A stretch of DNA of 6,835 nt from Palsa-601 sp052146895 (GTDB lineage: Bacteria > Actinomycetota > Acidimicrobiia > Acidimicrobiales > Bog-793), in the NCBI GenBank assembly GCA_052146895.1, contig JBKQLZ010000032.1, positions 1-6,835 of the forward strand, in the 5' to 3' direction. Both the position numbers and the translations under genes were made by a program. Shown piece by piece: positions 5,701 through 6,835 of this stretch. The notes below the pieces were generated by a model. The model made no database searches. It worked only from the letters and a program-made list of their open reading frames with translations, and had not been told where the DNA came from. Each line of letters begins with the position of its first letter. The stretch's first letter is position 1.

Positions 5701-6835
5701 AGGCGACATGTGCCGCGAGCTACGGCGCGGCCGGCAGCGATTCCGTCACGGCCACCTACAACGGCGACACGAACGACCAAACCTCGACCTCGAGCGCCGT
5801 CGCGGTCTCGATCTCACCTGCCTCGACCACGACCGCCCTCGGTGCCGGCGAGGCGTCGCTCGTGGTCGGCCAGTCCGTCACGTTCACCGCGACAGTCACC
5901 CCGGTGGCGCCGGGCGCGGGGACACCGACGGGCACCGTGACCTTCACCGGTGACGCCGGCACGTTGTGCACCGCCTCGCTCGACGCCTCCGGCCAGGCCA
6001 CCTGCACGACGAGCTACGACCAGACCGGCAGCGACTCGGTGACCGCGAGCTACGACGGTGACGCCAACTTCTCGGGATCGAGCTCGGGCGCGACCGGCGA
6101 GACGATCTCCGCCGCAGCCACGACCACCGCCCTTGGCGCGAGCACGTCGTCACCGGTGGTCGGCCAAGCGGTCACGTTCACGGCGACGGTCGACCCGGTG
6201 TCGCCCGGCGGCGGGGCGCCGAGCGGGGACGTGTCGTTCAGCGACGCCGGCGGCACCCTCTGCACGAGCAGTCTCAGCGACACGGTGCCCGATCAGGCCA
6301 CCTGCACGGTGACCTTCACGAGCACCGGTACGGACGTCATCGGAGCCTCGTTCGCAGGCTCGGCCAGCTACACCGGGTCGTCGTCGACCACGGTGAGCGA
6401 GCCGGTCTCGATGGCCAACACCACGACGACCGTCTCCGCCTCGGCCGCGCCCTCGGTGACAGGCCAGACGCTCGACTTGTATGCCACCGTCGAGGGGGCG
6501 GCGCCGAGCACCGGGCTGGCCACGGGCGACGTGATCTTCACGATCCAAGGGAGCGGCGGTCAGGCCATCAATTGCAGCTCGACCGATACGAAGGTCATCA
6601 AGTCGGGCGTGGCGAAGTGCGCGATCTCGGGCAAGCTCCTGAAAGCGTCCATCACCCCGCTCTCGGTAGTTGCCGCGTTCCAGGGCAGCACCGACTACGC
6701 ACCCAGCCAGACCACCGCGTCGCACGACATCGACCGGGCGTCCACCTCGGTCACGGTCACGTCGTCAGCCAACCCGTCATCGTCGGGTGAGGCGGTGAAG
6801 TTCACCGCGACGATGAAGGCGACCTCCCCCGGAGG
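2760..6835 (+). CDS. Secreted S53 (sedolisin/kumamolisin-type) serine-carboxyl peptidase with C-terminal Ig-like array (3' partial)
   Basis: This is an exported endopeptidase zymogen; 1358 codons are visible and the frame is still open at the right edge. Residues 1-44 form a signal peptide (basic RRARRRSKR, hydrophobic core, likely cleavage after SPAGA). Residues 80-207 form the pro-kumamolisin activation domain, with PRDPAALSAF, NPLYRHYL..QFAGRFGPT and a terminal GVVGLDDL. Residues 245-615 are the catalytic domain. Glu320 and Asp324 lie in GEGEAALDIED (the ExxxD pair), Asp404 is in AAAGDNGSEDC (oxyanion-hole Asp), and Ser528 is in GGTSAAAP (nucleophile). Asp573 in FNDITSGNN and Asp596 in GYDMASGLGTPNG fit the usual Ca2+ site. 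All key residues are present, so activity is expected; S53 enzymes typically work at acid pH after self-cleavage of the pro-domain. Residues 621 onward are tandem Ig-like domains, probably a stalk or a binding region. No wall anchor is visible because the C-terminus is missing. It lies 129 bp after the collagen-like gene, on the same strand. The family assignment is very secure; the substrate is unknown. Confidence 0.95.
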   Translation, partial: MLVHGVTRRARRRSKRVSFSVVAGLTGVAMMLGAALGAASPAGASSSAGTARLSPERIGQSPRVADHARRLGALTASASMTIDVVLYPRDPAALSAFATAVSTPGNPLYRHYLARGQFAGRFGPTDAAIRAVEKSLRSEGLSGGHLSADHLSISYTAEAGKVARALSVSIERYRLPGGRVAFANARAPQFAGAAARYVQGVVGLDDLTQAHRLGMVQVTTPRPTARLPHVVTGGPQPCAKAVAAGPANYALTADQLASAYRLSSLYGAGDEGAGISVALFELEPNLTTDISAYQSCYGTNTTVTYTEEDGGAGTGAGEGEAALDIEDVIGLAPKASIDVYQAPNTNLGLYDNYSAIVGNDTSKVISTSWGECESEAGSSIIAEEGALFQTAVTQGQSVFAAAGDNGSEDCGTNALAVDDPASQPDVTGVGGTEITALGPPPTQIVWNESANGSGAGGGGVSSSHTMPSYQSGAPSSLNVINKNSSGTQCKAASGSYCREVPDVSADADPYSGYVIYYDGAWTGIGGTSAAAPFWAAFTALVDGSSACDGKAIGFANPALYGAAATAYSADFNDITSGNNDYTGTHSGLYPAGTGYDMASGLGTPNGAGLPATLCAGSGPASTTTTLVASPTSPVVGQSVSYTATVAPVAPATGTPTGTVTIALGTEALCSATLDGASPDQASCSTVWTAAGGHSITAEYGGDSNDHSSNSSAVAVTISPASTTTALATSTATPVVGQSVTYTATVRVSSPGGGTPTGTVTFTGAAGQLCAEALDQDSTDQATCTTTYSAPGTDSVTATYATDGNFSSSASGSIGETILKSATTTDISSSPPSPVVGQAVTYTATVAPVAPGAGVPSGTVTFTGAGGTICASTLDKSAPDTAVCATTYTTTAGDTVTASYGGDADFSTSISSVLDESVEPDATTTRLGSSNTAVVVGQSVTYTASVAVSSPGSGTPTGTVTFTGDSGVLCNEVPLSASSPYQATCAASYGAAGSDSVTATYNGDTNDQTSTSSAVAVSISPASTTTALGAGEASLVVGQSVTFTATVTPVAPGAGTPTGTVTFTGDAGTLCTASLDASGQATCTTSYDQTGSDSVTASYDGDANFSGSSSGATGETISAAATTTALGASTSSPVVGQAVTFTATVDPVSPGGGAPSGDVSFSDAGGTLCTSSLSDTVPDQATCTVTFTSTGTDVIGASFAGSASYTGSSSTTVSEPVSMANTTTTVSASAAPSVTGQTLDLYATVEGAAPSTGLATGDVIFTIQGSGGQAINCSSTDTKVIKSGVAKCAISGKLLKASITPLSVVAAFQGSTDYAPSQTTASHDIDRASTSVTVTSSANPSSSGEAVKFTATMKATSPG
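4620..6835 (+). repeat. Tandem bacterial Ig-like domains (Big_3-type), seven complete plus one partial
   Basis: Units begin at the [SAN]TTT or STS block and run 4620-4919, 4920-5219, 5220-5519, 5520-5822, 5823-6116, 6117-6416, 6417-6740 and 6741 to the edge; that is 100, 100, 100, 101, 98, 100, 108 and at least 31 residues. The core pattern is TTT-x-L, then PVVGQSVTYTATV, then TPTGTVTFTG, then LC...C, then a tyrosine-corner-like Y-x-GD-x-N block, as in Big_3-type Ig-like domains. Units 1-6 are clearly homologous; unit 7 is divergent (VTGQTLDLYATV, LATGDVIFTI) and unit 8 is cut. DNA identity is only moderate, with many synonymous differences, so the units are not recent copies. Such arrays usually act as spacers or as carbohydrate- or protein-binding stalks. 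Confidence 0.9.

Noticed and set aside
4146..6725. Long minus-strand open frames (about 4146-4877, 5121-5780, 6150-6725) opposite the catalytic end and Ig-like array
   Set aside because: Their similarity to each other only mirrors the tandem repeats on the plus strand; the products are Arg/Gly/Val-rich with no domain or ribosome-binding evidence.
4620..6835. Regular repeats as a CRISPR array or other non-coding repeat array
   Set aside because: The 294-324-bp period, codon-phased divergence and continuous Ig-like translation show protein-domain repeats; there are no short identical repeats with unique spacers.

Overview
The window is high-GC DNA with strong G/C preference at third codon positions. 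It has Shine-Dalgarno-type starts, a LeuRS C-terminus of actinobacterial type, and secreted proteins with Ala-rich signal peptides. This fits a member of the Actinomycetota, possibly an acidimicrobial or thermoleophilial soil or acid-habitat lineage. That placement is inference; no rRNA or other taxonomic marker is present.

Layout: (1) 1-924 (+) is the C-terminal third of leucyl-tRNA synthetase (leuS), entering from outside the window. (2) 945-1469 (-) converges on leuS after only 20 bp and encodes a complete pRiA4b ORF-3-like protein of unknown function. (3) 1470-1652 is a divergent intergenic region with a perfect 8-bp inverted repeat, a 16-bp-spaced TTGACTGC direct repeat and a possible 24-codon leader ORF. 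(4) 1653-2630 (+) encodes a secreted collagen-like protein: signal peptide, a short two-cysteine head, 25 uninterrupted Gly-X-Y triplets that are strikingly Gln-rich in the Y position, and a C-terminal globular domain with two cysteines. (5) 2631-2759 is a short intergenic region with a reasonable promoter. (6) 2760 to beyond the right edge (+) encodes a secreted S53 (sedolisin/kumamolisin-type) peptidase. It has a pro-domain, a catalytic domain with the full E-D-D-S set, and then at least eight tandem bacterial Ig-like domains of about 100 residues. No stop codon occurs before the window ends.

The left part is housekeeping. The right part is an exported-protein locus in which a collagen-like protein sits directly upstream, on the same strand, of a peptidase from a family with known acid collagenolytic members. 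Whether the peptidase acts on its neighbour is a hypothesis. The most notable sequence-level structures are the Gln-dominated collagen repeat and the Ig-like array. Each complete Ig unit carries one cysteine pair bracketing a short hairpin, the length differences among the first six units are explained by that hairpin, and the array shows conflicting two-domain and three-domain periodicities.
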